28,755 bases of DNA from Candidatus Neomicrothrix sp. UBA7884. Its GTDB lineage: Bacteria; Actinomycetota; Acidimicrobiia; Acidimicrobiales; MedAcidi-G1. The notes beneath the pieces were generated by a model. That model made no database searches. It was not told where the DNA came from and saw only the letters and a program-made list of their open reading frames with translations. The stretch's first letter is position 1; every line of letters starts with the position of its first letter. Positions 1-7,557 of the stretch are shown here, in pieces. The stretch lies in NCBI GenBank assembly GCA_002501135.1, contig DLRQ01000022.1:5801-34555 (forward strand), read 5' to 3'. Both the position numbers and the translations under genes were made by a program.

Positions 1-1
1 G

Positions 2-448
2 AGGGTTGCCTTCATGGTCGGCAATGCCGAGGTAATTGCGGCGCTGACGAAGCTCAAGTCCTACCTCGACTACGGAAGCTTCCAGCCGATACAGATCGCA
101 GCGACCGTCACGCTGAACGAGGCTGCCGACTATCCGACCGAGGTACGCGAAACCTACCAACTCCGCAGGGACGCCCTCTGTGACGGGCTGAACCGCATCG
201 GCTGGCCCCTCCAGCCTCCGCGGGGAACGATGTTCGCCTGGGCACCCATACCCGAGCCGTACCGTTCCATGGGTTCGATCGAGTTCGCCAGCATGCTGGT
301 GCGTGAGGCAAACGTGGCGGTCTCGCCGGGAATCGGGTTTGGCCCGGGTGGCGAGAACCATGTCCGCTTTGCACTCATCGAAAATGAGCAGAGGATCGCT
401 CAGGCGGTCCGGCACATGCGCAACGTTCTTGTTGACCTCGAGGTCTGA
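2..448 (+). CDS. AlaC-type class I/II aminotransferase, 3' part only
   Basis: The reading frame is open from base 2 to the TGA at 446-448, so this is the C-terminal ~148 residues of a gene beginning outside the window. It opens with RVAFMVGN, which in the fold-type I PLP family follows shortly after the PLP-binding lysine; that lysine is therefore not visible here. The segments IKSY-like (LKSYLDYGSFQPIQIAA), SPGIGFGPGG and HVRFALIENE closely match what I recall of the AlaC / LL-diaminopimelate aminotransferase-like group; the arginine of HVRFAL is the expected carboxylate-binding residue. The likely role is a cytoplasmic alanine/pyruvate or related transamination. A DapC-like role in diaminopimelate synthesis cannot be excluded from the C-terminus alone. 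The gene converges on glpK with eight bases between the stops. Confidence 0.85.
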   Translation, partial: RVAFMVGNAEVIAALTKLKSYLDYGSFQPIQIAATVTLNEAADYPTEVRETYQLRRDALCDGLNRIGWPLQPPRGTMFAWAPIPEPYRSMGSIEFASMLVREANVAVSPGIGFGPGGENHVRFALIENEQRIAQAVRHMRNVLVDLEV

Positions 449-456
449 GTCCGGCT

Positions 457-1947
457 TCAGTCAGCCTGTTCCCATGCCAGGCTGCGTTCGACCGCCGCCA
501 GCCAGCGACCGTAGGACACCTCTGCCGCCTGCCGATCCTGCGTCGGCCTGAAGGTTGTTTCGGCTTTCCAGAGGCCGGCCAACTCGCCAGTAGACGACCA
601 GAAGCCCTCGCCGAGGCCGGCCAGCCATGCTGCACCGAGGGCTGTGGTCTCCTGAACCGCCGACCTGGTTACCGGCATGTCCAGCAGGTCGGCCTGAAGT
701 TCAAGAAGCAGGTCCATCACGGAGGCGCCACCGTCAACACGCAGACGGGTGATGGCCGGGCCGCCGCCTCGACCGACTGCATCGATCACGTCGCGTGTCT
801 GGAAGGCCATGGCCTCAACTGCAGCACGGGCTAGGTGGGCACGACCTGAACCGCGGGTGAGGCCGACGATTATGCCCCGGGCCCGCGGGTCCCACCAAGG
901 GCTTCCCATCCCGACGAATGCCGGCACCAGATAGACGCCGCCGGTGTCAGCGACAGAGGCAGCCAGGGGCCCGACCTCTGATGCGGAATCTATGATTCCC
1001 AGCCCGTCCCGGAGCCACTGGATTGTGGCACCCGTTGCGAAGATGGAGCCCTCGAGGGCGTATGTGGGCGGCTCGCCCTCGGCAAGGGTCCATGCCACGG
1101 TCGTCAGGAGTCCATCGACGGGGTCAGGGAGTGTGGATCCCATGTTGGCGAGCACAAAGGACCCGGTGCCGTAGGTGTTCTTGGCCTCACCGGCCTCGAA
1201 GCAGGCCTGACCGAAGAGGGCAGCCTGCTGGTCGCCGGCGATACCGCTGACCGGTGTACCGGGTGGCAGTGGGCCGTCGTCACACGTGACGCCAAAGCGG
1301 CCCGATGAAGGGCGGATCTCAGGCAGTGAGGCCATGGGAACGCCGAACAGCGAGCACATCTCCTCAGACCATGCTCCCGTCGCCAGATCGAAGAGCATGG
1401 TGCGACTGGCATTGGACGGCTCGGTGGCATGGACCCTTCCTCCAGTCAGGTTCCACAGCAGCCAGGAGTCGATCGTGCCCAACCTGAGCGAAGTATCGGC
1501 CTCGACTCCACCATCGGTAAGGAGCCATTCGATCTTGCTCGCCGAGAAGTATGGGTCCAGAACCAGCCCGGTCGTCTCGCGTACCAGATCGAGGTGGCCC
1601 AGGTCCCGGAGGGCTTCGCACCGTGAGGTCGTGCGACGGTCCTGCCACACAATCGCCCTGTGGAGTGGAAGGTCCGTGTCGGCATTCCAGGCGACGATCG
1701 TCTCTCTCTGGTCGGTGATCCCCACAGCGGCGATAGGGGTTCCAGCCTCCTCCATGCGGCCCCGGACCACAGCAAGTGTGCCTGCCACCGCCTCCCAGAT
1801 CTCGACAGGGTCATGTTCGACGAGACCCGGTCTTGGGAAGTGCTGGGTGAATTCCTGTTGAGAGGAGTCGACCACTACTCCGCCCTCGTCGACGGCAACG
1901 GTCCGGACGCTGGTGGTTCCAGCGTCGATTGCCAGCACAACTGCCAT
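457..1947 (-). CDS. glpK: Glycerol kinase
   Basis: Phosphorylates glycerol with ATP to sn-glycerol 3-phosphate in the cytoplasm. The 496-residue product has the usual family length. Visible FGGY-kinase landmarks are the N-terminal phosphate loop DAGTTSVR (residues 8-15), GITDQRETIVAW, WQDRRT, the substrate-side stretch LDPYFSASKIEWLL, GTIDSWLLWNLTGG, then GIAGDQQAALFGQ with NTYGTGSF, and the actin-fold element EGSIFATGATIQWLRDGL. The ATG at 1947 puts the family N-terminus in place. There is no purine-rich ribosome site upstream; instead TAACCT lies six bases before the ATG, which would suit a leaderless message (inference). The gene is divergent from pfkA across 53 bases, so the two glycolysis-linked genes could share control. 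Confidence 0.96.
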   Translation of the reverse strand: MAVVLAIDAGTTSVRTVAVDEGGVVVDSSQQEFTQHFPRPGLVEHDPVEIWEAVAGTLAVVRGRMEEAGTPIAAVGITDQRETIVAWNADTDLPLHRAIVWQDRRTTSRCEALRDLGHLDLVRETTGLVLDPYFSASKIEWLLTDGGVEADTSLRLGTIDSWLLWNLTGGRVHATEPSNASRTMLFDLATGAWSEEMCSLFGVPMASLPEIRPSSGRFGVTCDDGPLPPGTPVSGIAGDQQAALFGQACFEAGEAKNTYGTGSFVLANMGSTLPDPVDGLLTTVAWTLAEGEPPTYALEGSIFATGATIQWLRDGLGIIDSASEVGPLAASVADTGGVYLVPAFVGMGSPWWDPRARGIIVGLTRGSGRAHLARAAVEAMAFQTRDVIDAVGRGGGPAITRLRVDGGASVMDLLLELQADLLDMPVTRSAVQETTALGAAWLAGLGEGFWSSTGELAGLWKAETTFRPTQDRQAAEVSYGRWLAAVERSLAWEQAD

Positions 1948-2000
1948 CCAGAGAGGTTACGTTCACTGTGGGGGAGCAACGGCACTAGCGAGGTGGAGAG
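1948..2000. promoter_or_regulatory. Divergent promoter region between glpK and pfkA
   Basis: These 53 bases separate two divergent start codons, so both promoters must lie here or inside the genes. On the minus strand, TAACCT (plus positions 1954-1959) sits six bases before the glpK ATG and fits the TAnnnT form of actinobacterial -10 elements, with no Shine-Dalgarno between. On the plus strand, AGGTGGAG at 1991-1998 is the pfkA ribosome site. I see no convincing -35 for either gene. Confidence 0.4.
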
Positions 2001-3029
2001 ATGCGAATCGGTGTGCTCACTGGTGGTGGGGACTGCCCCGGCCTGAACGCGGTGATACGTGCGGTGGTGAGGCGCGCTGAGCGCGGGTTCGGCGACCAGG
2101 TGGTCGGGTTCCTTGACGGGTGGCGGGGTGTCGTCGAGGACGACACGGTTGTCCTCGACGTCGACGCCTGCAGGGGACTCCTCCCCAGGGGAGGAACGGT
2201 TCTCGGCACCTCACGCCTTCAACCCTTCGCGATGGAGGACGGTGTGGAGCGGGCACGTGGCACGATCGACCGTCACGGGCTTGACGGCCTGGTCGTCGTC
2301 GGCGGTGAGGGAACCCTCTCCTGCGCCAGAGGCCTCCACGAGCTGGGCTTCCCCGTGGTCGGCGTGCCCAAGACCATCGACAACGACATCAACGCAACCG
2401 AGATGACCTTCGGCTTCGAGACGGCGATCGAGATTGCGACCGAGGCCATAGACCGCCTACACACAACTGCAGAGTCGCATGACCGGGTAATGGTGGTCGA
2501 GGTCATGGGCCGACACGTCGGCCACATCGCAGCATGGGCCGGGATGGCAGGTGGCGCAACTGTCACCCTCGTACCAGAGGAACCGTTCGACATCGGCGAG
2601 GTTTGTGCAGTCGTTCGAAGGAGGCATGACCGTGGGCGTTTCGCCTCGGTACTTGTCGTAGCCGAAGGTGCGCGGCCTGTAGAGGGGACGATGGATATGC
2701 CCGAGGACGAGGTCGATGCCTTTGGCCATGTTCGTCTGGGAGGCATCGCTCACCGGGTGGCAGACGAGATAGGTAGACGAACGGGATTTGAGACACGCGT
2801 CACGATTCTCGGTCACGTTCAGCGAGGTGGCACACCGACGGCCTTCGATCGGGTCCTGGCATCCCGCTTCGGGGTGGCGGCGGTTGATGCCATCCACGAG
2901 GGAGGGCTGGGGACGATGACTTCCCTGACTGCAGGCAAGATCGTGCTGGTGCCCCTCTCTGAAGCGGTTGCCGAGGTCAAGAAGCTGGATTCAGGTCTCT
3001 GGGAGACAGCGAAGGTCTTCTTCGCCTGA
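2001..3029 (+). CDS. pfkA: 6-phosphofructokinase, probably ATP-dependent
   Basis: Converts fructose 6-phosphate to fructose 1,6-bisphosphate. The 342 residues carry GGGDCPGLNA (8-17), GGEGT (101-105), PKTIDNDI (123-130, with Asp127 as the expected catalytic base) and MGRHVGHIAAWAG from 169. Family knowledge: glycine at position 104 favours ATP, while lysine at 124 is typical of PPi-dependent enzymes. The Gly104/Lys124 pair seen here is the combination of the actinomycete-type group III ATP enzymes, which are usually not PEP-regulated. The ATG at 2001 follows AGGTGGAG. The gene converges on the lipoprotein gene with three bases between the stops, so there is no room for a separate terminator. 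Confidence 0.95.
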   Translation: MRIGVLTGGGDCPGLNAVIRAVVRRAERGFGDQVVGFLDGWRGVVEDDTVVLDVDACRGLLPRGGTVLGTSRLQPFAMEDGVERARGTIDRHGLDGLVVVGGEGTLSCARGLHELGFPVVGVPKTIDNDINATEMTFGFETAIEIATEAIDRLHTTAESHDRVMVVEVMGRHVGHIAAWAGMAGGATVTLVPEEPFDIGEVCAVVRRRHDRGRFASVLVVAEGARPVEGTMDMPEDEVDAFGHVRLGGIAHRVADEIGRRTGFETRVTILGHVQRGGTPTAFDRVLASRFGVAAVDAIHEGGLGTMTSLTAGKIVLVPLSEAVAEVKKLDSGLWETAKVFFA

Positions 3030-3032
3030 GCC

Positions 3033-3671
3033 CTAGCTGTTCTTGGTAATGAAGCTCTCGTAACCCGAGCAGTTCACGGGCTCTCCGGCTGTCGGAGGGT
3101 CACCGTCGCTGACGGGGATGCTGATCGGGTTGAGGGAACCGTCGCTCTGAACCAGAATCCTGACTTCCTCGATGTCGGCTCCCACGATCAGCTCTGTGGC
3201 CGTGCAGACGAGCATGGCGTAGGCGAGGCGGTTGCCGATCGAGTCGTCCTGGGGAAAACCGTCGAGGGTGTCCAGGTGGACCTCAAGGAGAGTTCCGGTG
3301 AGGATTGTGCCGACAACCGAACTTCCCTCAGCAAAGGGCGACACCAGGTCGGCCTCCTGTTCAGCTGCAGTGGGGCCGGCGAACACCCGGTCCAGGATCA
3401 CGTTTACAGAGCCGTCAGATGCGATCTCGCGCCCTACGGCCTCGAGCATCATCGGTCCGTCAGCTACTGCTCTGGCGAGGAAGATCTCAACTGACTCGGT
3501 CGGAGCAGGCGCTTCAGTCGTGGTTGAGCCGGCGGGCAGGAGGGCATCGGGCAACTCAGCTGAGAGTTCGCGTGGTGCCTCGTCGAGGGGAATGCTGCAC
3601 GCGGCGGCCAGTATCACGGCGATCCCCAGGACGGGAATAGCCAGGCGGCGACGGGTCAACCCACTAATCAC
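3033..3671 (-). CDS. Short GerMN-domain lipoprotein in the LpqB position
   Basis: The 212-residue product begins with a charged n-region (TRRR), a hydrophobic stretch and AAAC with Cys25 as the probable lipidation site; alanine at -3 is acceptable but not the classical lipobox. A Ser/Thr/Pro-rich linker follows, then a GerMN-like domain from about residue 60 to 190 (VEIFLA, FAGPTAAEQEADL, a valine-rich strand region). It is the third gene after the mtrA- and mtrB-type genes, and its GTG start overlaps the mtrB stop (GTGA, 3668-3671), so translation is coupled. In other actinobacteria this slot holds LpqB, a partner of the MtrB sensor, but LpqB is far longer and ends in a beta-propeller. Here only the GerMN part is present. 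A role as an extracytoplasmic partner of MtrB is inference. Confidence 0.85.
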   Translation of the reverse strand: MISGLTRRRLAIPVLGIAVILAAACSIPLDEAPRELSAELPDALLPAGSTTTEAPAPTESVEIFLARAVADGPMMLEAVGREIASDGSVNVILDRVFAGPTAAEQEADLVSPFAEGSSVVGTILTGTLLEVHLDTLDGFPQDDSIGNRLAYAMLVCTATELIVGADIEEVRILVQSDGSLNPISIPVSDGDPPTAGEPVNCSGYESFITKNS

Positions 3672-5122
3672 AGTTCATCCTCCGTGTCGGCTGGCAGTTC
3701 GACCACGAAGCGTGCACCCGACAGGCCGTCGGGTCGCTCCTCAACCCAGACCCTTCCCTTGTGGAGTCTGGCATCCTCGATAACCAGGCTGAGCCCCAGC
3801 CCGGTGCCGCTGTCGCCGCCACGACGGCCGCCGGCGGAACCACGGGAGAAGCGTTCGAATATTGCGGCCCGTTCCGCTTCGGGGATGCCGGGTCCGCCGT
3901 CTTCGACGGCGATCCTGAGGTTTGGGCCGTCGTTCTCAACGACAATTGAGGTGGCACCTCCGCCGTACCGGTCGGCGTTGTCCAGGAGATTTGAGATGAG
4001 CCTTGCCAGGCGTCGCTTGTCGGCCCGGATCATCAGGTTCTCGGAGTGGGGAGGCATGTGAAGTGGTATGGGTCCGATCCCCCTGGTGGTCGCGCTGAGA
4101 AACTGCAGCACCTGCACCTCTGAGAGGTCCAGAGCCGCTGCCCCTGCGTCGTACCCTGAGATTTCCAACAGGTCGACGACCAGCCGGGTGAACCTCTCAA
4201 GGTCGTCTGACAGCAGGGTCAAAGCTGTCTGGGAGCGGTCCGACAGTTCCTCGCGACGTGCCTCGAGTACACCCACACTGGCCTTGAGCGTTGTCAACGG
4301 ACTGCGCAACTCGTGGCTGACATCAGAGGCAAAGCGGGCATCACGGAGGATGCGTTCCTCGAGTGCCCTGGCCATTTCGTTGAACGAGTCTGCGAGGCGG
4401 TCGAGGTCGGGGTCGGACTGGGGTTCGAGCCTGGTGTCGAGGCGACCACCGGCGATGGCCTCGGCGGCACTTCGGACCCTCCGCAGAGGGCGAAGGGTCC
4501 TCTGGCTGACCCATGCGCCGAAAACTGCGGCAATGAGGGTCGCGAAGATGCTGGCCCCGAACAGGACGATCTGAAGATTTCCCAGGGTGTCCTCGACGTC
4601 GGCAAGGTCAACAACAGCGAAGTAGTCGGCGTCGAATGCGGTCAGGGGTATGCCCACCACCAGGTGCGTCTGTCCGGAGAGGGAGGATCGCTGCTGGCCT
4701 GCCTCTCGCTGGGCCAACTGGTCGAGGAGCAGCCGAGGCAGGTCCTCACTGTCCAGTTCAGGTGTCGGTAGCCATGAATCGCCGAGCCGGATGAGGCGTT
4801 GGATTCCCTCGATCTTGGTAAGCGAATCTGCGATGGCTGGAAGGTCCTCGATGGTGGCATCGTGGGTGAGCTGGTTGCTGAGACGTGTGGCGTTGCTAAC
4901 CGCTACAGCGGCCGCAGCGCTCTCCCTGCTGTCGATGAGCTGTCTGCGGGTGAGAACCAGGGTCGCTCCAGCCAGCACGACCGACACCAGAAGGCCTCCA
5001 ACGGCGAAGGAAAGCGAGATTCTGGCCCGGAGACCGAGGGGTGCCGGGCGGGGGTCTTCATGGTCGGGAACGGGAACCGAGAGTTCGGAGGGCTCGTCGC
5101 CAGACCCGACTTCCCCGGCCAT
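3668..5122 (-). CDS. mtrB: MtrB-type sensor histidine kinase
   Basis: A 484-residue membrane sensor kinase. Visible parts in order: cytoplasmic tail 1-30; TM1 about 33-57; an extracytoplasmic region to about 183; TM2 about 184-205; HAMP about 205-260; phosphoacceptor motif FASDVSHELRSPLTTL with His270; N box LISNLLDNADRYGGG near 375-389; G1 EDGGPGIP near 407; G2 GTGLGLSL near 439. The stretches DLLEISGYDAGAA and VIEDARLHKGRVW match MtrB of mycobacteria as I recall it. The chosen ATG (5122-5120) overlaps the regulator stop by one base (TGATG); upstream in-frame starts lie inside mtrA and lack family sequence. It should phosphorylate the neighbouring regulator. In mycobacteria the pair controls cell wall and division genes; carry-over to this organism is inference. 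Confidence 0.93.
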   Translation of the reverse strand: MAGEVGSGDEPSELSVPVPDHEDPRPAPLGLRARISLSFAVGGLLVSVVLAGATLVLTRRQLIDSRESAAAAVAVSNATRLSNQLTHDATIEDLPAIADSLTKIEGIQRLIRLGDSWLPTPELDSEDLPRLLLDQLAQREAGQQRSSLSGQTHLVVGIPLTAFDADYFAVVDLADVEDTLGNLQIVLFGASIFATLIAAVFGAWVSQRTLRPLRRVRSAAEAIAGGRLDTRLEPQSDPDLDRLADSFNEMARALEERILRDARFASDVSHELRSPLTTLKASVGVLEARREELSDRSQTALTLLSDDLERFTRLVVDLLEISGYDAGAAALDLSEVQVLQFLSATTRGIGPIPLHMPPHSENLMIRADKRRLARLISNLLDNADRYGGGATSIVVENDGPNLRIAVEDGGPGIPEAERAAIFERFSRGSAGGRRGGDSGTGLGLSLVIEDARLHKGRVWVEERPDGLSGARFVVELPADTEDEL

Positions 5123-5802
5123 CAGGTCTGCAGCTTGTAACCCATGCCCCGCACCGTGATCACGTAGCGAGGGTTGGCGGGGTCTGGCTCGATCTTGGTG
5201 CGAAGCCGTCTTACATGGACGTCGACGAGGCGGCCGTCTCCCAGATAGCCGTAGTCCCATACAGCTTCGAGGAGGTCCTCTCTGCTGAAGACCTTGTTCG
5301 GGTCTGATGCCAACTCGACGAGAAGCCGGAACTCGGTGTGTGTCAGGTGCACCTGCTTCCCGGCTACCCGCACGGTGCCTTCGTCGGCGAGGAGTTCTAG
5401 TTGGTCGATGACCAGGTGGGCGTGCGCTGTCTCAGATGGGCGGGACCTGCGTAGCAGGGCCCTGATTCGGGCCGACAGAACCTTGGGGTCGAAAGGCTTG
5501 CTCAGGTAGTCGTCGGCTCCGGCCTCGAGCCCAGCGACGATGTCATGGCTGTCATCACGTGCCGTGACCATGATGATCGGCACCTCGCTCAGCCGCCGGA
5601 TCCGGCGGCAGACCTCAAAGCCGTCGATACCGGGAAGCATTATGTCGATCAGGACCACGTCGCTCGGTGACGGCGCGAACACCTCAAGGGCGGCTTCGCC
5701 GCTCTCGGTCTCGACGACGGCGTACCCCTCCTCCTCGAGGACCAGTCGGACAGCCGTGCGGATTCGTTCGTCGTCTTCGACGATGAGAATGTTCTTGCTC
5801 AT
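5122..5802 (-). CDS. mtrA: MtrA-type response regulator
   Basis: An OmpR/PhoB-class regulator of 226 residues. The receiver domain (1-118) has the acidic pair Asp10/Asp11, phosphoacceptor Asp53 (VLIDIMLPGIDG), Thr80 and Lys102 (SKPFDP). The winged-helix domain ends in VDVHVRRLRTKIEPD and VITVRGMGYKL, very close to MtrA. The ATG at 5802 gives the standard MSKNILIVEDD start; the reading frame continues upstream without stop, but that part is Arg/Pro-rich and unrelated. No good ribosome site precedes the ATG: a GGAG lies about 14 bases away, too far for a normal spacing. The gene begins the mtrA-mtrB-lipoprotein operon. By family, it binds direct-repeat operators in promoters of division and wall genes. 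Confidence 0.94.
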   Translation of the reverse strand: MSKNILIVEDDERIRTAVRLVLEEEGYAVVETESGEAALEVFAPSPSDVVLIDIMLPGIDGFEVCRRIRRLSEVPIIMVTARDDSHDIVAGLEAGADDYLSKPFDPKVLSARIRALLRRSRPSETAHAHLVIDQLELLADEGTVRVAGKQVHLTHTEFRLLVELASDPNKVFSREDLLEAVWDYGYLGDGRLVDVHVRRLRTKIEPDPANPRYVITVRGMGYKLQT

Positions 5803-5867
5803 AAGTTGCGAATAGTGCTCCGGGTCCGCTCCTGCTTCACCTGATCCTAGGAGTCGCCGGGCCTCTG

Positions 5868-5882
5868 CGCCCGTAGTGGGCG
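5868..5882 (-). terminator. Short GC hairpin after suhB, possible terminator or leader hairpin of mtrA
   Basis: CGCCC-GTAGT-GGGCG is a perfect five-base-pair inverted repeat with a five-base loop, three bases past the suhB stop when read on the minus strand. There is no T-run after it, so it is weak as an intrinsic terminator. It lies in the 83-base gap (5803-5885) that must also hold any separate mtrA promoter. An eight-base palindrome TCCTAGGA is at 5845-5852. Confidence 0.3.
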
Positions 5883-5885
5883 GGT

Positions 5886-6677
5886 TCAGGTCCGATCGGC
5901 ACCGCTGCTTCGCAGCAGGAAAAGCAACTCGGAGAGGATTCCCTCTGGTGCGGCTACCACCAGGTCTCCCGTGGGGCTGCCCTCTGAAAGGTCGCACACC
6001 CTGCCTCCAGCCTCGCGCACGATCACAACTCCGGCCGCAATGTCCCATGGGGCAAGGCCCCTCTCGAAGAAGGCGTCGACCCGCCCACAGGCGACTGAGG
6101 CAAGGTCGAGTGCCGCCCCACCCATCCTTCGAATGTCGCGAACCCTGGGGAGAATCTCGACAAGACCTTCTGCCTGTCGGCGGCGTCGGTCGGGCTGGTA
6201 GCCAAAGCCAGTTGCAACAAGTGCCTCTGAGAGAACGGTGGCGCCGCTCACTGTGATTCCGGTTCCGTTGCGTGTCGCGCCGTGACCCAGTGCTGCGGCA
6301 AACTCGTCACCCAGGATTGGGTCGAGAATGACACCTATCGCGGGTTCGCCATCCAGCTCGGCGCCGATTGACACTGAAAAACCCGGGTGGCCGTAAACGA
6401 AATTGGTCGTGCCGTCGATCGGGTCCACTACCCACCGGATTCCGGTGGTTCCCGTGACGGTGGTTCCCTCCTCGCACTGGATGGCGTCGTCTGGACGGGC
6501 GTCGTGGAGCAGCTCGGCAATTCGGCTCTCGGACCAGAGGTCGGCATCGGTGACCAGGTCGGTTGTTGAACTCTTCGTTTTCGTGTTGAGCGACCCGCCG
6601 GCCCGCCTGGCGAGTTCAGGAGCGACCGAGCGGGCGGTCCGGAGGGCCAGATCCCGGAGGGACAGGAGGTCGGGCAT
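5886..6677 (-). CDS. suhB: Inositol monophosphatase family phosphatase
   Basis: A 263-residue metal-dependent phosphatase of the IMPase/SuhB/FIG superfamily. Motifs: the acidic metal ligands CEE (68-70), DPIDGTTNF with Asp85 and Asp88 (85-93), and the second motif WDIAAGVVIVREAGG with Asp212. Length fits the family. Substrate cannot be fixed from sequence: myo-inositol 1-phosphate is likely in an actinobacterium (phosphatidylinositol and mycothiol routes), but fructose bisphosphate or histidinol phosphate are handled by relatives. The ATG at 6677 lies six bases after the stop of the small membrane-protein gene, so the two are probably co-transcribed. No clear Shine-Dalgarno is seen, consistent with coupling. 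Confidence 0.9.
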   Translation of the reverse strand: MPDLLSLRDLALRTARSVAPELARRAGGSLNTKTKSSTTDLVTDADLWSESRIAELLHDARPDDAIQCEEGTTVTGTTGIRWVVDPIDGTTNFVYGHPGFSVSIGAELDGEPAIGVILDPILGDEFAAALGHGATRNGTGITVSGATVLSEALVATGFGYQPDRRRRQAEGLVEILPRVRDIRRMGGAALDLASVACGRVDAFFERGLAPWDIAAGVVIVREAGGRVCDLSEGSPTGDLVVAAPEGILSELLFLLRSSGADRT

Positions 6678-6683
6678 GGTCGC

Positions 6684-6992
6684 TCAGTTGACCGGGTGGT
6701 GGTCGCGGGCGGCCTGCTGGGCCTGCCCAGCACGCCATTCGGCCATTGCCCGAAGCGTCAGCGCCACCACGATTCCGACCCCGACTGCGGCCAGGGCGGC
6801 ACCGAGCACTCCCATTGAGCCGGCCAGGTTGGGGCAGCCAGATTCGCACTGGAGGTCGGTGACCGCGTATCCGACGAGACCTCCAGAGGCGCCGGCTGTC
6901 AACACGGCGATAAATGCCAGAAGGCGGGCCATCAGGGATGGGGCGGCTGACTGTGGCCCGGGAGCGCCTGCCTCTGTGTCGGTGCCTGTCAC
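6684..6992 (-). CDS. Small two-helix membrane protein, unknown function
   Basis: A 102-residue product from a GTG start. A hydrophilic N-terminus (1-20) is followed by two hydrophobic helices (about 22-46 and 57-80) and a polar tail ending HHPVN. The loop between the helices holds two cysteines, Cys49 and Cys53 (CESGC), which could form a disulfide or bind metal. I do not recognise the family. It is first in a minus-strand pair with suhB, and its start faces the Nudix gene across a 49-base divergent gap. Codon choice and the tight link to suhB support it as real. No ribosome site is clear before the GTG, so the exact start is uncertain. Confidence 0.65.
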   Translation of the reverse strand: MTGTDTEAGAPGPQSAAPSLMARLLAFIAVLTAGASGGLVGYAVTDLQCESGCPNLAGSMGVLGAALAAVGVGIVVALTLRAMAEWRAGQAQQAARDHHPVN

Positions 6993-7041
6993 AATGGGTG
7001 AGGCTACCGCCCGCTCCTATCAGCGGTGAGGGTGGCAGAAT
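6993..7041. promoter_or_regulatory. Divergent gap between the suhB pair and the Nudix-dinB run
   Basis: Forty-nine bases lie between the two divergent start codons. On the plus strand GAGGGTGG at 7028-7035 is the ribosome site for the Nudix gene. On the minus strand TAGCCT lies eight bases before the GTG and could be a -10 element. I see no paired -35 elements or inverted repeats. Confidence 0.3.
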
Positions 7042-7557
7042 GTGTCTATGGTCGGTCTGGAGGAACGCGGGTGGCGAGAGTGGCGGGTCGCCGGGGCCCT
7101 CATCGAACAGAACGGCCTGCTCTTGTTGGTTGCCAATCGCAGGCGAGGTGGAAAGTTGGAGTGGACTCCGCCGGGAGGGGTGGTTGACCCCGGTGAGACG
7201 AATATCGAGGCGCTGGCCCGCGAAGTTCGCGAGGAGACCGGCCTCATTGTCGAGTCGTGGACTTCCAGTGTCTATGAGGTGTCTGTCGAGTTTTCGGACA
7301 GCGGCACGCGGCTCGGGGTGGAGGTCTTCATGGCGCAGTCGTGGCATGGGTCGATGCTCTTCGAGGACCCGGACGGCATTGTCGAGGAGGGTCGCTTCGT
7401 GGATCCGGCCGAGAGCAGGACTCTCCTTGTCTCGGCCCCTGTGTGGGTGAGCGAGCCTGTCGGGGCCTGGCTGGGAGGAGCGATCGAACCCGGGGCCCGG
7501 TTCGAGTACCTGGCTACCGGAACTAGGCCGGGGGAAATGACAGTTGAGCGGAGGTGA
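7042..7557 (+). CDS. Nudix hydrolase
   Basis: A 171-residue protein with a perfect Nudix box: Gly46, five residues, Glu52, seven residues, then REVREETGL (60-68), the metal-binding helix that cleaves nucleoside-diphosphate-linked substrates. The substrate is not readable from sequence; 8-oxo-dGTP clean-up, ADP-ribose or other nucleotides are possible. The link to dinB favours a nucleotide-pool or DNA-damage role (inference). The GTG at 7042 is six bases from GAGGGTGG; the in-frame ATG at 7048 is the alternative start. The stop overlaps the dinB start as GTGA. Confidence 0.92.
   Translation: MSMVGLEERGWREWRVAGALIEQNGLLLLVANRRRGGKLEWTPPGGVVDPGETNIEALAREVREETGLIVESWTSSVYEVSVEFSDSGTRLGVEVFMAQSWHGSMLFEDPDGIVEEGRFVDPAESRTLLVSAPVWVSEPVGAWLGGAIEPGARFEYLATGTRPGEMTVERR

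Noticed and set aside
1956..1970. Possible MtrA direct-repeat site (GTTACGTTCAC) between glpK and pfkA
   Set aside because: Only one half resembles the known MtrA repeat, and the spacing does not fit.
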